DNA from: Erythrobacteraceae bacterium Alg239-R51 | GTDB lineage: Bacteria; Pseudomonadota; Alphaproteobacteria; Sphingomonadales; Sphingomonadaceae | Length of the DNA: 64,000 bases | Reading direction: 5' to 3' | Assembly (NCBI GenBank): GCA_947331495.1 | Contig: CAMZOI010000001.1 | Coordinates: 1,736,001 to 1,800,000 of the forward strand | Part shown: in pieces, positions 20,893-31,356 of the stretch | Layout of the letters: each line of letters begins with the position of its first letter | How positions within the stretch are numbered: the first letter of the stretch is position 1 | Program-made: the position numbers and the translations under genes | Notes under the pieces: generated by a model | The model's database searches: none | The model's input: only the letters and a program-made list of their open reading frames with translations | What the model was told of the DNA's origin: nothing

Positions 20893-22036
20893 GGACCGGA
20901 ACTTCCCGCTTCGACCTGCAGTAACCGCGACGAAAATCCGCAGCGAACCGATCGAACCGCTGCTGTGCGATCGCTTCCCGCATACCCTGCATCAACTGCT
21001 GATAAAACGCGATGTTGTGCTCGGTCATGAGCATGGCGCCAAGGATCTCGTTCGCCTTGACCAGGTGATGCAGGTAGGCGCGAGAATGCGTCGCACAGGT
21101 ATCGCATCGGCAGCGCTCGTCCAGCGGCCCCTGGTCTTCTGCAAACCGCGCATTGCGCAAGTTGATCGGCCCGGTCCAGGTGAACGCCTGGCCATTTCGT
21201 CCTGAGCGGCTTGGCAAGACGCAATCGAACATGTCGACGCCGCGTTCCACCGCCCCGACCAGATCGTCGGGCTTGCCGACCCCCATGAGGTAGCGTGGGC
21301 GATCCCAGGGCAACTGTGCCGGCGCGAAGTCCAGGGTGGCGAACATGGCTTCCTGTCCCTCGCCGACAGCCAGTCCCCCGATTGCATAACCGTCGAATCC
21401 AATGTCGATCAGTTTTTGAGCGCTGACGCGGCGTAGCTCTTCATCCAGCGCGCCCTGCTGAATCCCGAACAGGCCCGCCCGCCCCGCATGTTCACCGCCC
21501 GCGTCGAAAGCGTCTCGGCTCCGCCGCGCCCAGCGCATGCTCATTTCCATGCTCCGCGCAATCTCGTCACGAGGTCGATCGGCCCGCGGACATTCGTCAA
21601 AGGCCATGACGATGTCACTGCCCAGCAGACGCTGGATTTCCATCGACCGTTCGGGGGTCAGCATATGCCTGGACCCGTCGATATGACTGCGAAACTCGAC
21701 TCCCTCTTCGGTCAGCTTGTTCAGATCGGACAGGCTCATCACCTGATAGCCGCCGCTGTCGGTAAGGATCGGTCGATCCCAATTCATGAACTCATGCAGA
21801 CCACCAAGCCGAGCGACCCGCTCCGCCCCTGGACGCAGCATCAGATGATACGTGTTGCCGAGAATTATATCGGCGCCCGTCTTCCGCACCGTTTCCGGCT
21901 TCATGGCCTTCACCGTGGCCGCCGTGCCTACTGGCATGAAGGCAGGCGTTCGTATTTCGCCACGTTCCATGGCAATGCATCCGGTTCGGGCAGAGCCGTC
22001 AGTTTCGTCGATCCGGAAGGTGAATCGCTCACTCAT
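20882..22036 (-). CDS. tgt: tRNA-guanine transglycosylase (queuine tRNA-ribosyltransferase)
   Basis: A 384-residue Tgt, which exchanges guanine 34 of GUN-anticodon tRNAs for the queuosine precursor preQ1. The nucleophile region [17 protein letters not shown], the [15 protein letters not shown] loop and [20 protein letters not shown] are present, and the zinc ligands show in [17 protein letters not shown]. queA, the next pathway step, lies at 25462-26493 on the same strand, but two outer-membrane genes and an ABC exporter intervene. Confidence 0.97.
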   Translation of the reverse strand: MSERFTFRIDETDGSARTGCIAMERGEIRTPAFMPVGTAATVKAMKPETVRKTGADIILGNTYHLMLRPGAERVARLGGLHEFMNWDRPILTDSGGYQVMSLSDLNKLTEEGVEFRSHIDGSRHMLTPERSMEIQRLLGSDIVMAFDECPRADRPRDEIARSMEMSMRWARRSRDAFDAGGEHAGRAGLFGIQQGALDEELRRVSAQKLIDIGFDGYAIGGLAVGEGQEAMFATLDFAPAQLPWDRPRYLMGVGKPDDLVGAVERGVDMFDCVLPSRSGRNGQAFTWTGPINLRNARFAEDQGPLDERCRCDTCATHSRAYLHHLVKANEILGAMLMTEHNIAFYQQLMQGMREAIAQQRFDRFAADFRRGYCRSKREVPVHEP

Positions 22037-22038
22037 CC

Positions 22039-22992
22039 CTAGAAACCGTACACGATCGTCGCGCGCGTCAACGTATCGGTCGAAACAGCATTAGCCGGCG
22101 GGTTGCTGTTGTAGTCCAATTGGTAGGACAGCCGTGACCGCAGCCGGTCGGTGACTTGAAAATCGAGACCCGAAAGGAAGGTCAGGCTTGTATTGGCGCC
22201 ATCCACGATTAGGACGGCCTCGCCGCCTGTTTCAGCCAATGCATTTGCATCCTGAGTAAGCTTGAGACGATCGAAGACCTGCCAATCGAAATCGAGACCA
22301 ACGAGGCCGGCGATGCGGCTTTCGGTCCGCCCGTCCGTATACTCTGTAATGCGGTACGCTGGGCCGGCCTTGAGAGAAACCGACAGGTCAGCGCGGTCAA
22401 CTACCTTGTAGCCGAGACCGCCGGAGATTGCATACCGGCCGGAAAACCCTTGAATGCGGTCACGCTCGTATTGGGCGAGGCCGTAAGCGAAAACATCTTC
22501 GTCGAATTGCCAGCGCGGTTCGTACGCACCGAGAAACTGCTCCCGGCTAGTCGTTCCGTTTTGCCGTTGATAGTCGGCGCGAGCGCGCAAGAGATGTGTC
22601 CAATTGATCCCTTCCCGCTTCAGCTTGAGCGATGCAGTCACGCCAACCGAATCCGTATTGCCACTCGAATGGAGCCCGCCAAGTTCGCCCTCGCCGCTCC
22701 AAAGGTCGAACAGCCCCGCGCTGCGAAGCGCTTGTTCCTCCTCGGCTTCGGCCAACGCCTGCCGCTCCGCTAGTGTAGCCTGCCACTGCATTGCAAAGAT
22801 GTCGATTTCGGCCGCATCTTCGGGCCACGTAGCGCGCGTGAGATCGATAACTGTGGCGACCTTCGCCTTGTCCCCGGTGGCGATCGCCGCTTCGATCATC
22901 ATGCGTGCCCCATTGGGAAGCTCGGCGCGAAGGGGCATCTCGCATAGCGAACCGAAAAAGATGACTGCAGAAAAGAGGAAAGTCTTGCGCAT
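22039..22992 (-). CDS. DUF481 family outer-membrane protein
   Basis: A 317-residue exported protein: signal peptide in the first ~23 residues (cleavage near LRAE), a helical linker to about residue 90, then a beta-rich domain of alternating strands typical of DUF481/YdiY ([20 protein letters not shown] near 98) and a C-terminal aromatic end (IVYGF) as in outer-membrane barrels. Homologs are salt- or acid-induced in some bacteria; function is unknown. The stop is 2 bases from the tgt start, so both are probably on one transcript. Confidence 0.85.
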   Translation of the reverse strand: MRKTFLFSAVIFFGSLCEMPLRAELPNGARMMIEAAIATGDKAKVATVIDLTRATWPEDAAEIDIFAMQWQATLAERQALAEAEEEQALRSAGLFDLWSGEGELGGLHSSGNTDSVGVTASLKLKREGINWTHLLRARADYQRQNGTTSREQFLGAYEPRWQFDEDVFAYGLAQYERDRIQGFSGRYAISGGLGYKVVDRADLSVSLKAGPAYRITEYTDGRTESRIAGLVGLDFDWQVFDRLKLTQDANALAETGGEAVLIVDGANTSLTFLSGLDFQVTDRLRSRLSYQLDYNSNPPANAVSTDTLTRATIVYGF

Positions 22993-23042
22993 TCGCCGCG
23001 CCTAGCAATCCCCGGCACGCATCGCCAGTTACCTCTTGGAAC

Positions 23043-23078
23043 AAAGGCCGGCCACCATGATGGAGACCGGCCTCTTTG
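23043..23078 (-). terminator. Terminator of the outer-membrane beta-barrel gene
   Basis: On the minus strand, AGGCCGG (23073-23067) pairs with CCGGCCT (23051-23045), followed by TTGT. It sits just after the stop at 23086. The T tract is modest. Confidence 0.6.
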
Positions 23079-23085
23079 GAAGGGA

Positions 23086-23640
23086 TTAGAACTTGAAGCC
23101 GACGCCAGCGGTGGCACGCAGCGTATCGAAAGAAATCGTGTCTAAGTTCACCCGGACGAACGTATTGCCGAGGGGAAAGTCCGCGCCCAGACCGACGAGA
23201 TAGTCGCCGTCATCGTCGATGTCGTCGAACGCACCGTCGAAGTCTTCGTTGAAGATCTCTTCGATATCGAGATCGATATGCTGATAGCCTCCGCGAGCGT
23301 AGAATTTCGCTCCGCCCGGAGCGCGGAAACCGAGCCGTGCGGACGCACCGATCTCGTTGTCGATCGCGTCGAAGCCGTAGGTGTAATTGCCTTCGGCACC
23401 GATGAACATGGTTGGTCCGACGGGAAAATCGTATCCGGCGAAAACCCCTACGATCGGACTGCCGCTATCGAAGTCGAGGCCGGCGAAATCGTCATCTTCC
23501 TCGTCCAAGCCCACGTCGTGATAACCGCCGGACACGCCGACGAAACCTTCGCCGGGAAGCGACTGCGCCTGTGCCATCGTAGGCAACGCGCCGGCCGTAC
23601 CTGCCGCAAGAGCAGCAAGAGCAAGTGTTTTCAGTTTCAT
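23086..23640 (-). CDS. Outer-membrane beta-barrel protein (OmpA-like barrel fold)
   Basis: A 184-residue protein with a signal peptide (MKLKTLALAALAAGTAGA, cleavage after AQAQ near residue 26) and an eight-stranded-type barrel ending in GVGFKF, the C-terminal Phe signature for Bam insertion. Loops are strongly acidic (DEEDDD, EDFDGAFDDIDDDGD), suggesting cation binding or a highly charged surface. The ATG at 23640 follows a GAGGAT ribosome site; an in-frame ATG four codons earlier is possible. No porin function can be assigned. Confidence 0.82.
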   Translation of the reverse strand: MKLKTLALAALAAGTAGALPTMAQAQSLPGEGFVGVSGGYHDVGLDEEDDDFAGLDFDSGSPIVGVFAGYDFPVGPTMFIGAEGNYTYGFDAIDNEIGASARLGFRAPGGAKFYARGGYQHIDLDIEEIFNEDFDGAFDDIDDDGDYLVGLGADFPLGNTFVRVNLDTISFDTLRATAGVGFKF

Positions 23641-23752
23641 TGTGATCCTCATAGTCAATCCGCCCTGTTGCGGAGGCGGGCTGTCTGCGCTCGGAGGAAT
23701 TTCGAATTGCTGAACGAAACCGTCAAGGACGCGCAATTTCGGCCACCGCCGA

Positions 23753-24517
23753 TCAAGCTCTCAATCGCCAGCCGGTCTTGAAAATATACGCGATGATGGC
23801 GACGCAACATGCGAGGAAACCGAGAGTTATGCCAAAGCTGATCCAGATACTCACGTCGCTTGACCCATAGAATGTCCAGCGTAGACCTGTAACAAGATAG
23901 ACGATCGGATTGGCAAGTGCGAGCGTATCCCACGGCTCGGGCAACATGTCGATCGAGTAGAATGTGCCCCCAAGGAATGTCAGCGGCGTGAGAAACAGCA
24001 TCGGGATGATCCCGAGCTTTTCGAAATTGTCGGCCCAGATACCGAGAATGAAGCCGAAAAGGCTGAAGGCGGCGGCCACCAGCATGATATAGAGGACAGC
24101 AAGCAGTGGATGCGCAATGCTGTAATCGACGAACAGTCGAGCGGTAAGCAAAATAATGGCGGCCAGAAGAAGGCTTTTGGTCATGGCTGCGCCAACGAAC
24201 CCGACAAGCGTTTCGGCCACGCCGACCGGGGCGCTGAGCAATTCATAGATCGTCCCGGTAAAACGCGGCATGTAGATCCCGAAGCTCGAATTGCTCGTGG
24301 TTTCGCCAAGCAGGGTCAACATCAGCAGGCCGGGAATAATGAACGCACCGTATTCTACGCCGCCGAGATCAGGCATTCGCCCGCCGATAGCTGCCCCGAA
24401 AACAATGAAATAGAGCGAGGTCGTGAGCACCGGCGCGAGTACCGACTGGAAGGCGGTGCGAAGGAAGCGCATGAGTTCACGCGTATAGATCGACCAGGTG
24501 GAACGCCAATTGATCAT
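23753..24517 (-). CDS. ABC-2 type exporter permease
   Basis: A 254-residue ABC-2 permease with six hydrophobic segments. It matches the YadH/NodJ-like branch, with the conserved N-terminus TRELMRFLRTAFQSVLAPVL and FGAAIGGRMPDLGGVEYGAFIIPGLLML. The signature LTPLTFLGGTFYSIDMLPEPW is near residue 178. It pairs with the ATPase upstream, whose stop overlaps its start by 4 bases. The transported substrate is not evident; relatives export lipids, polysaccharides or drugs. Confidence 0.92.
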   Translation of the reverse strand: MINWRSTWSIYTRELMRFLRTAFQSVLAPVLTTSLYFIVFGAAIGGRMPDLGGVEYGAFIIPGLLMLTLLGETTSNSSFGIYMPRFTGTIYELLSAPVGVAETLVGFVGAAMTKSLLLAAIILLTARLFVDYSIAHPLLAVLYIMLVAAAFSLFGFILGIWADNFEKLGIIPMLFLTPLTFLGGTFYSIDMLPEPWDTLALANPIVYLVTGLRWTFYGSSDVSIWISFGITLGFLACCVAIIAYIFKTGWRLRA

Positions 24518-25452
24518 GTCGTTTCTTCGCCCAGTAACGACACGAAGATGTCTTCCAGGCTACTTTCGCGCGTTTCTATTCCGGTGTAATTGATACCCGA
24601 GGAGATGAGGGCCTTGGTCAACTCCGCAACATCAGCCTTGCCCTTGCCTGTTCCGTCGCCTCCCCGGTAACAGAGGGAGGATCCTCCCTGCTCGAGATCG
24701 ACCGGAAAGCGAGATAGCGCAGGAGGCAGTTCGAAAAGGGGCTCGGCCAGATCAATATGGGCTTCGGTGCGTCCGAGGCGTGCCATCATCGCCTGCTTGT
24801 CATCGACCATCAGCAGCTTGCCGCGATTGATGATGCCGACACGATCGGCCATCAATTCGGCTTCCTCGATATAATGCGTGGTCAGGATGATGGTCACACC
24901 GCGCGCGCGCATCTCGTCGACGATTGCCCACATGCCCTTGCGCAATTCGACATCAACTCCCGCGGTCGGCTCGTCCAGAAACAGCAAATCCGGCTCGTGC
25001 GCCAGCGCCTTGGCGATCAATACGCGGCGTTTCATGCCGCCCGACAGCTCCATAATTTTTGTATCACGCTTGTCCCATAGGGAGAGGCGACGCAGGATTT
25101 CTTCGATCCGGCTCTGGTCAGGGGGTAGTCCGAACAGGCCGCGCGAATAGCTGACCGCGCGCCGTACGGGATCGAACATATCGGTGCTGAGCTCCTGCGG
25201 CACGAGCCCTATTCGGCTTCTCGCATCCCGCCAGTTTTCCGATAAATCGCGTCCGAAGGCGCAGATCGTTCCGGACGTTGGACGAACGAGGCCGCAGACC
25301 GCACCGATGAGTGTTGTCTTGCCTGCGCCATTTGGCCCGAGAAGCGCGAAGATCTCCCCTTTGTTGATGGTAAGATCGACATCATCAAGTGCTCTCAATC
25401 CGCCGGGATAGACCTTGCTTAGGCCATCGATCTGCAGGATCGGCTCGCTCAT
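24514..25452 (-). CDS. ABC transporter ATP-binding protein (YadG-like)
   Basis: A 312-residue ATPase. Walker A LLGPNGAGKTTLIG near residue 38, Q-loop LVPQE, signature ELSGGMKRRV, Walker B LLFLDEPTAGVD, and switch His in ILTTHYIEEAE are all intact. The C-terminal ~70 residues form an accessory domain as in ABC-2 exporters. It starts 9 bases after the queA stop and overlaps the permease gene, forming an exporter pair in the long minus-strand run. Confidence 0.94.
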   Translation of the reverse strand: MSEPILQIDGLSKVYPGGLRALDDVDLTINKGEIFALLGPNGAGKTTLIGAVCGLVRPTSGTICAFGRDLSENWRDARSRIGLVPQELSTDMFDPVRRAVSYSRGLFGLPPDQSRIEEILRRLSLWDKRDTKIMELSGGMKRRVLIAKALAHEPDLLFLDEPTAGVDVELRKGMWAIVDEMRARGVTIILTTHYIEEAELMADRVGIINRGKLLMVDDKQAMMARLGRTEAHIDLAEPLFELPPALSRFPVDLEQGGSSLCYRGGDGTGKGKADVAELTKALISSGINYTGIETRESSLEDIFVSLLGEETT

Positions 25453-25461
25453 GCCCTCGCG

Positions 25462-26493
25462 TTACGGCAGCAGCAGGGAAGAGTCACCATAGGAATAGAA
25501 TCGGTATTTTTGGGCAATGGCATGGGCGTAAGCCTGCTGCATCCGCTCGCGCCCCATCAGGGCACTGACCAACATGAACAACGTCGATTTGGGCAAGTGA
25601 AAATTCGTCATCAGCCCATCGATGGCGCGGAACCGGTATCCCGGAGTGATGAAAATGTCGGTATCGCCTGCAAACGGGCGGATGACTTCGTCTTCACCAG
25701 TCGCACTTTCGAGGAGTCGCAGACTGGTCGTGCCGACCGCAACTATTCTTCCACCGCGCGCGCGTGCGGCATTCAGCCGGTCCGCAGTATCCTTCTCGAT
25801 CCGGCCCCATTCGGAATGCATCGCATGATCGTCAGTGTCATCGGCCTTGACCGGGAGAAAAGTTCCTGCACCGACATGCAGGGTCAGGGTCTCGGAGCCA
25901 ATACCCGCCTCGACCAAGGCGTTCATAAGTTGCGGCGTAAAGTGCAATGCCGCGGTTGGCGCCGCTACTGCACCGTCCTCGCGAGCAAACATTGTCTGGT
26001 AATCCTCACGATCGCGTTCATCGGTCGCCCGTTTTCCAGCGATGTAGGGAGGAAGCGGCATGCGCCCCGCCCGCTCCAGTAATACCTCGACTGGCTCCAC
26101 GCCATCGAACGCGAATACAATGCTGCCGTCGCCAAGACGCTGTTCCGCTATGGCGCTTACGTTGCCGCTGAATTCGATCCGGTCGCCCTCTCGCACCCGT
26201 TTGGCGTTCCGTACGAAGGCCTGCCAGCGCCGCAGATCGATCCGCTTGTGGAGCGTGACGCCGATCTTGGCCTCCCCCCGGCGGCCTTCCAATTGCGCTG
26301 GTATAACCCGCGTGTCGTTGAAAACTAGGACATCCCCGCGGTTTAGAAAACGCGGAAGATCTCTAACCCGGCAGTCTTGAACATGACTGGACTTTCCACC
26401 AACCGCAAGCATGCGCGCGCTATCGCGCGGCTGCGCAGGTCGCAGGGCGATTCGCTCGGGCGGGAGCTCGAAATCGAAGAGGTCGACCTTCAT
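25462..26493 (-). CDS. queA: S-adenosylmethionine:tRNA ribosyltransferase-isomerase
   Basis: A 343-residue QueA, which transfers the ribosyl part of SAM to preQ1 in tRNA to form epoxyqueuosine. It opens with [27 protein letters not shown], includes the conserved [19 protein letters not shown] block, [11 protein letters not shown] and the C-terminal [17 protein letters not shown]. It is the pathway step after Tgt, encoded on the same strand. It follows the cyclophilin gene by 37 bases. Confidence 0.97.
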   Translation of the reverse strand: MKVDLFDFELPPERIALRPAQPRDSARMLAVGGKSSHVQDCRVRDLPRFLNRGDVLVFNDTRVIPAQLEGRRGEAKIGVTLHKRIDLRRWQAFVRNAKRVREGDRIEFSGNVSAIAEQRLGDGSIVFAFDGVEPVEVLLERAGRMPLPPYIAGKRATDERDREDYQTMFAREDGAVAAPTAALHFTPQLMNALVEAGIGSETLTLHVGAGTFLPVKADDTDDHAMHSEWGRIEKDTADRLNAARARGGRIVAVGTTSLRLLESATGEDEVIRPFAGDTDIFITPGYRFRAIDGLMTNFHLPKSTLFMLVSALMGRERMQQAYAHAIAQKYRFYSYGDSSLLLP

Positions 26494-26530
26494 GCGCCCG
26501 CCCCTAGGCGCGCAACATGACGATGAAAAG

Positions 26531-27217
26531 CTACTCGATTATCGGGGCGTTGAGTTCATCGGTCGAGATGTCTTTTTCAACTCGCGGTGCGACCATCGCC
26601 GGTGCAGGTTCGTTGTCGCTTGCGATGGAAGCCTGGACGACGCGGGTGGGGTTGGCAGGTGGTTCGCCGCGATTGATCGCATCGACTGCTGCCATATTGC
26701 CAATTACCCGACCGAAATTGGTGTAATTCCGATCGAGACTGAAACGCGGATAGAAGACGATGAAGAACTGACTGTTTGCACTGTCTTCATCAGCCGCCCG
26801 CGCCATCGACACTGTGCCGCGGACATGCGGCATCGGGTTGAACTCTTCCGCAAGATCGGGAAGCTGCGATCCGCCCGTACCGGTTCCGGTCGGATCGCCA
26901 GTCTGCGCCATGAAGCCTTCTATTACACGGTGAAAGATCACCCCGTCGTAGAAGTTCTGCCGAGCAAGCGCCTTGATGCGCTCAACGTGATTGGGCGCCC
27001 AGCTTGGCATCAACCGGATCGCCACGCGCTCGCCATTCGACAGGTCGAGCAGAAGGATGTTCTCGCGGTCCTCGGTAAGATCATAATTGATCGGCTGATA
27101 CGTACGCTGCGCAACCGGATTTGCGGCTGCATCAGCCTCCTGCGCCTGCACCGCAAAGGGGGTCAGGACGAACGAAAGGGTGGCAGCAAGGGCAAGCGAA
27201 AACCTGGTCATCGTCAT
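26531..27217 (-). CDS. Periplasmic cyclophilin-type peptidyl-prolyl isomerase
   Basis: A 228-residue exported protein: signal peptide of about 25 residues ending AVQAQ, then a cyclophilin domain with [22 protein letters not shown] carrying the catalytic Arg, and [11 protein letters not shown]. It isomerises X-Pro bonds during periplasmic folding. Compared with PpiA it has a longer N-terminal stretch before the domain and an extra acidic C-terminal tail, both common in sphingomonad forms. Two in-frame ATGs (27217, 27211) are both plausible starts. Confidence 0.9.
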   Translation of the reverse strand: MTMTRFSLALAATLSFVLTPFAVQAQEADAAANPVAQRTYQPINYDLTEDRENILLLDLSNGERVAIRLMPSWAPNHVERIKALARQNFYDGVIFHRVIEGFMAQTGDPTGTGTGGSQLPDLAEEFNPMPHVRGTVSMARAADEDSANSQFFIVFYPRFSLDRNYTNFGRVIGNMAAVDAINRGEPPANPTRVVQASIASDNEPAPAMVAPRVEKDISTDELNAPIIE

Positions 27218-27289
27218 TCCGTTGAAATGTCATGTACTGCGCCTGCCACTAGCCGGGCCGCGCTGTCGGTTCAATGAATGGTTCTCACG

Positions 27290-27802
27290 TCAGTAGTCGC
27301 CCAAGCGACCAACCTCGTCGACCCTCGCGACGACATCATCGCAAACCGCCTCACTCACGAAGGGCGTGATGTCGCCGCCGAACAGGGCAATCTCCTTGAC
27401 CAGTCGCGAGGCGATCGGCTGGAGAGAAACGTCGGCCATCAGAAAAACCGTCTCGATATCGTCATCGAGCTGCTGGTTCATTCCGGCCATCTGATACTCG
27501 TATTCGAAGTCGGCGACGGCACGCAAACCACGGATCAGCACGTTGGCGTTCATCTTCCGCGCAAATTTAACGAGCAACGCGTTGAACCCGATGACGTCGA
27601 CATTCTTCAGTCCCAGCTGCGCAATTTCTCGCTCGACCATGGCGAAGCGTTCTTCGGTCGAAAACATCGGATTCTTTGAAGGATTGGTCGTCACGCCGAT
27701 GATCAACCGATCGACCAGTTTCGATCCGCGCCGGATGATGTCGGCGTGCCCCAATGTGATCGGATCGAATGTCCCGGGGTAAATGCCGATGCGCTCTGCC
27801 AT
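27290..27802 (-). CDS. coaD: Phosphopantetheine adenylyltransferase
   Basis: A 170-residue CoaD, catalysing the penultimate step of coenzyme A synthesis (pantetheine 4'-phosphate plus ATP to dephospho-CoA). The nucleotidyltransferase motif GIYPGTFDPITLGHADII, then VLIRGLRAVADFEYEYQMA and PIASRLVKEIALFGGD are present. Its ATG overlaps the ispA stop by one base (TGATG). Confidence 0.97.
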   Translation of the reverse strand: MAERIGIYPGTFDPITLGHADIIRRGSKLVDRLIIGVTTNPSKNPMFSTEERFAMVEREIAQLGLKNVDVIGFNALLVKFARKMNANVLIRGLRAVADFEYEYQMAGMNQQLDDDIETVFLMADVSLQPIASRLVKEIALFGGDITPFVSEAVCDDVVARVDEVGRLGDY

Positions 27803-28710
27803 CAGTGATCTCTCTTGGCGATGAAACGCGCCAGTTCGACGAGGGTCCGGGCATCATCACCATAGCACGCCAGATGCTGGCCTGCTTGATCGACAAGCAT
27901 ATTTGCTTGCCTTCGCGCTGCCTCTGCACCCATCAGCGTGACGAAGGTTGCCTTACCCTGCTCCTCGTCCTTTCGCAGCGCCTTGCCAGCCTTGGCCTCG
28001 TCGCCTTCGACATCGAGCAGGTCATCAGCGATCTGGAAAGCCAGGCCGATGTCGCGGGCGTAGGCCCGCAAATGAGTGCGCCCTTCGGGTGGAACGCGGC
28101 CGAGCACTGCCCCTATTTCCACGCTCGCTGCGAGAAGCGCGCCGGTCTTGAGCTGCTGCAGGCGGGTAATTTGGCGCAGATCATAATTTTGCTCTTCCGC
28201 GACGATATCCATGATCTGCCCCCCGGCCATACCGTCATGGCCGCTCGCCTTCGCCAGCGTCGCGACAAGTTCCGCACGCACGAAGGGATCCGAACTGGTA
28301 TCGGGCTGCGTCAGTATGTCGAACGCCAAGGCATGAAGACAGTCGCCTGCGAGTACGGCCGTAGCCTCGTCGAAGGCCTTGTGAAGGGTGGGCTTGCCGT
28401 GCCGAAGTTCGTCGTCATCCATGCAGGGCAGATCGTCATGGATCAGCGAGTAGACGTGTATTGCCTCGATTGCACAGCCTGCGTTGATCGCGGCATCGCG
28501 GTTCACTCCGAACAGGTTCGCGGTAGCCACGACGAGCAAGGGGCGCACACGCTTTCCGCCGCCGATGGCGGCGTAGCGCATCGCTTCGACCAGCCGGGCG
28601 CGCGTATCGTCAGGCACAGGCAGCATCGCATCGAACACACTGTCGATTTCTTCCTGGATACGCTCGAACGCGCCAGCGAGCGTGTCGGGCATCGCCATCA
28701 TCGCATTCAT
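27802..28710 (-). CDS. ispA: Farnesyl/geranylgeranyl diphosphate synthase
   Basis: A 302-residue trans-isoprenyl diphosphate synthase. It has the first Asp-rich motif LIHDDLPCMDDDELRHG with the two-residue insertion typical of bacterial FPP synthases (type II), and the second motif FQIADDLLD, plus GGGKRVRPLL. It supplies FPP for ubiquinone, undecaprenyl phosphate and, in this group, carotenoids. The stop is coupled to coaD, and the start overlaps xseB (ATGA). Product chain length is inferred from motif spacing. Confidence 0.93.
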   Translation of the reverse strand: MNAMMAMPDTLAGAFERIQEEIDSVFDAMLPVPDDTRARLVEAMRYAAIGGGKRVRPLLVVATANLFGVNRDAAINAGCAIEAIHVYSLIHDDLPCMDDDELRHGKPTLHKAFDEATAVLAGDCLHALAFDILTQPDTSSDPFVRAELVATLAKASGHDGMAGGQIMDIVAEEQNYDLRQITRLQQLKTGALLAASVEIGAVLGRVPPEGRTHLRAYARDIGLAFQIADDLLDVEGDEAKAGKALRKDEEQGKATFVTLMGAEAARRQANMLVDQAGQHLACYGDDARTLVELARFIAKRDH

Positions 28711-28964
28711 GCCCGACCTTCAGCATCGAAAGGTACGGTGCCGGTCGGCTTGCCCTCGGCATCCGATACGATCTTTTCGATCCGGGCCTGCGCCGCGTCC
28801 AGCCGCTTCTGACAGGCTTTGCGCAATTGTTCCCCCCGCTCGTAAAGGTCGATGCTGTCATCAAGCGGTACGTCGCCGCTTTCCAATTTGCGTACGACGG
28901 TTTCGAGCTCCCGTAGGGCCTGTTCAAAGGTCATCTCGGAAATCTGATCGTGTGCCTCGGCCAT
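28707..28964 (-). CDS. xseB: Exodeoxyribonuclease VII small subunit
   Basis: An 85-residue XseB, the small subunit that binds XseA to form the single-strand nuclease exonuclease VII. The core [20 protein letters not shown] and [18 protein letters not shown] matches the family. The ATG at 28964 gives the standard length; an ATG eight codons earlier is in frame. It overlaps ispA by 4 bases, the classic xseB-ispA pairing. The region 28965-29109 is shared with divergent purL and must hold both promoters. Confidence 0.95.
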   Translation of the reverse strand: MAEAHDQISEMTFEQALRELETVVRKLESGDVPLDDSIDLYERGEQLRKACQKRLDAAQARIEKIVSDAEGKPTGTVPFDAEGRA

Positions 28965-29109
28965 AGCAAGCGAGCATTGGCGTTGCACGATGACCCGGTC
29001 AAGTCAGGCCTGCGCAATCTCCCAAGGCACCTGCCCAAGCTCCGAAGACAATGACAAAACCGATGCGCAGGTCTGGCAGTCACGGCCTTGCGGCGCTAAG
29101 CGCGCGCGA

Positions 29110-31356
29110 ATGGCAAATACCGAATCCCCGATCACCGAAGATGTCGTCGCCCAGCATGGCCTGTCGCCCGAAGAGTACGAACGCGTACTTCACGCGCTCG
29201 GCCGCGAACCCAATCTCGTGGAACTTGGTATCTTCTCGGTCATGTGGTCGGAGCACTGCTCGTACAAATCTTCGCGTCTGCATCTGAAAAAGCTACCGAC
29301 CGAGGCGCCTTGGGTAATCTGCGGCCCGGGCGAGAATGCCGGGGTGATAGATATTGGCGATGGGCAGGCCGCGATCTTCAAGATGGAGAGCCACAACCAT
29401 CCGAGCTATATCGAGCCCTATCAGGGCGCCGCGACCGGCGTCGGCGGTATTTTGCGCGACGTCTTCACCATGGGCGCGCGGCCTGTGGCGAATGCCAATG
29501 CGCTGCGTTTCGGGCGGCCTGACCATCCGAAGATGAAACATCTCGTGCAAGGCGTGGTCGCGGGCATCGGCGGCTACGGCAATTGCGTGGGCGTGCCCAC
29601 CGTGTGCGGCGAAACGAACTTCCACCCTGCCTACGACGGCAACATCCTCGTCAACGCGATGACGGTCGGCGTCGCCGATGCGGACAAGATCTTCTACAGC
29701 GCTGCATCGGGCGTGGGAAATCCCATCGTCTATGTCGGCTCCAAAACCGGGCGCGACGGTATTCACGGCGCGACAATGGCCAGTGCGGATTTCGAGGAAG
29801 ATGCCGACGCCAAGCGCCCCACTGTTCAGGTGGGCGATCCTTTCACCGAGAAGTTGCTGATCGAAGCCTGTCTGGAGCTGATGGCGACCGATGCGATCGT
29901 CGCAATCCAGGATATGGGCGCAGCGGGGCTGACCTCCTCCAGCGTCGAGATGGCGACCAATGGCAAGGCGGGCATCAAGCTCGACATGAACCAGGTGCCC
30001 TGCCGCGAGGAAGGCATGACGCCTTACGAGATGATGCTGAGCGAGAGCCAAGAGCGTATGCTCATGGTCCTGAAACCCGGCAAGGAGGACATGGCCCGCG
30101 CGATCTTCGAGAAATGGGAACTCGACTTTGCGGTGATCGGCGAAGTCACCGACACTCAGCACATGGTGCTCGAGTTCGAAGGCGAAGTGGTTTGCGACAT
30201 CCCCCTGGGGCCTCTGGCGGCGGATGCACCTGAATATGATCGGCCCTGTCTGTCCAGGCAGGAATACAGCGAATGGGCGGGCATCGCGCCGATGAGTAAC
30301 CGCCCAGATACGGATGATGTCGGCAACGACCTTCTGAGAATGCTCGCATCTCCCAACCTCTCCTCGCGGCGATGGATTTCGGAACAATATGACAGCCAGG
30401 TAGGCGCAGACACGTTGCAGACAGGTGGCGATGCCGGTGTCGTTCGTGTCCACGGCACGAACAAGGCGCTGGCGATCACGACCGATTGCACGCCTCGATA
30501 TGTTCATGCCGACCCCTATGAGGGCGGGAAGCAGGCGATTGCCGAGGCCTATCGCAATCTGTGCGCGGTTGGGGCCCGGCCGTTGGCAGTGACCAACTGC
30601 CTCAACTTCGCCAACCCGCAGCGCCCGGAGATCATGAGTCAGTTCGTCCACGCGCTCGAGGGCATGGGCGCAGCGTGTCGAGTGCTCGATTTCCCGATCG
30701 TGAGCGGCAATGTCAGCCTCTACAACGAGAGCAAGGCGACCGGCGGCGGTTCGGCGATCCTCCCCACGCCCGCAATAGGGGGCGTCGGCCTAATCGAAGA
30801 CTACGCTGCGATGATGACCATGCCGTTCAAGGCTGCAGGCGAAGCGATTTATCTGATCCGCGCCGAAAGCTGGGCGACCCCGGACCCAGAGCGTTCTCAT
30901 CTCGGCAAGTCGCTATGGCTGGACATCGTCCATGGTCGCGACGAGGGTCGTACGCCGCCGACCGACCTCACGGTCGAGAAGAATGCCGGCAAGATCGTGC
31001 TCCAGCTGATCGCCGATGGACTGGTCAGTGCGGTGCACGACGTATCCGATGGCGGGCTTGCCCTCGCGCTTGCGGAAATGGCGATGGCCAGCGGGATCGG
31101 GGCCGATGTCGAATGGCACGACGATTACACGAAGGCTCAGTGGTGGTTCGGTGAGGACCAGGGTCGCTATGTAGTGACGGTGCCGGATACCGAGGCTCTT
31201 AACCGGGCCTTGGCGAAGGGAACCGAGAATGCCGAAACGGCATCGATTGGTTTCCGGCGAATCGGCCATACCGGAGGCGAAACCCTATTCGGCAAGAGCG
31301 TTCCAGAACTGCGTGCGGCGCACCGAAGCTTCTTTGAAAACTGGATGGAAGGTTAG
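29110..31356 (+). CDS. purL: Phosphoribosylformylglycinamidine synthase subunit II
   Basis: A 748-residue PurL of the short type, which works with separate PurQ and PurS. It converts FGAR and glutamine-derived ammonia to FGAM in purine synthesis. [17 protein letters not shown] and [20 protein letters not shown] near the N-terminus and [13 protein letters not shown] near the C-terminus are conserved. The ATG at 29110 is chosen from family alignment; about 40 upstream codons are open but unlike PurL. Its TAG overlaps the next start by one base (TAGTG). Confidence 0.96.
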   Translation: MANTESPITEDVVAQHGLSPEEYERVLHALGREPNLVELGIFSVMWSEHCSYKSSRLHLKKLPTEAPWVICGPGENAGVIDIGDGQAAIFKMESHNHPSYIEPYQGAATGVGGILRDVFTMGARPVANANALRFGRPDHPKMKHLVQGVVAGIGGYGNCVGVPTVCGETNFHPAYDGNILVNAMTVGVADADKIFYSAASGVGNPIVYVGSKTGRDGIHGATMASADFEEDADAKRPTVQVGDPFTEKLLIEACLELMATDAIVAIQDMGAAGLTSSSVEMATNGKAGIKLDMNQVPCREEGMTPYEMMLSESQERMLMVLKPGKEDMARAIFEKWELDFAVIGEVTDTQHMVLEFEGEVVCDIPLGPLAADAPEYDRPCLSRQEYSEWAGIAPMSNRPDTDDVGNDLLRMLASPNLSSRRWISEQYDSQVGADTLQTGGDAGVVRVHGTNKALAITTDCTPRYVHADPYEGGKQAIAEAYRNLCAVGARPLAVTNCLNFANPQRPEIMSQFVHALEGMGAACRVLDFPIVSGNVSLYNESKATGGGSAILPTPAIGGVGLIEDYAAMMTMPFKAAGEAIYLIRAESWATPDPERSHLGKSLWLDIVHGRDEGRTPPTDLTVEKNAGKIVLQLIADGLVSAVHDVSDGGLALALAEMAMASGIGADVEWHDDYTKAQWWFGEDQGRYVVTVPDTEALNRALAKGTENAETASIGFRRIGHTGGETLFGKSVPELRAAHRSFFENWMEG

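Noticed and set aside
29293..30651. 452-codon minus-strand frame over purL
   Set aside because: Antisense shadow of purL.
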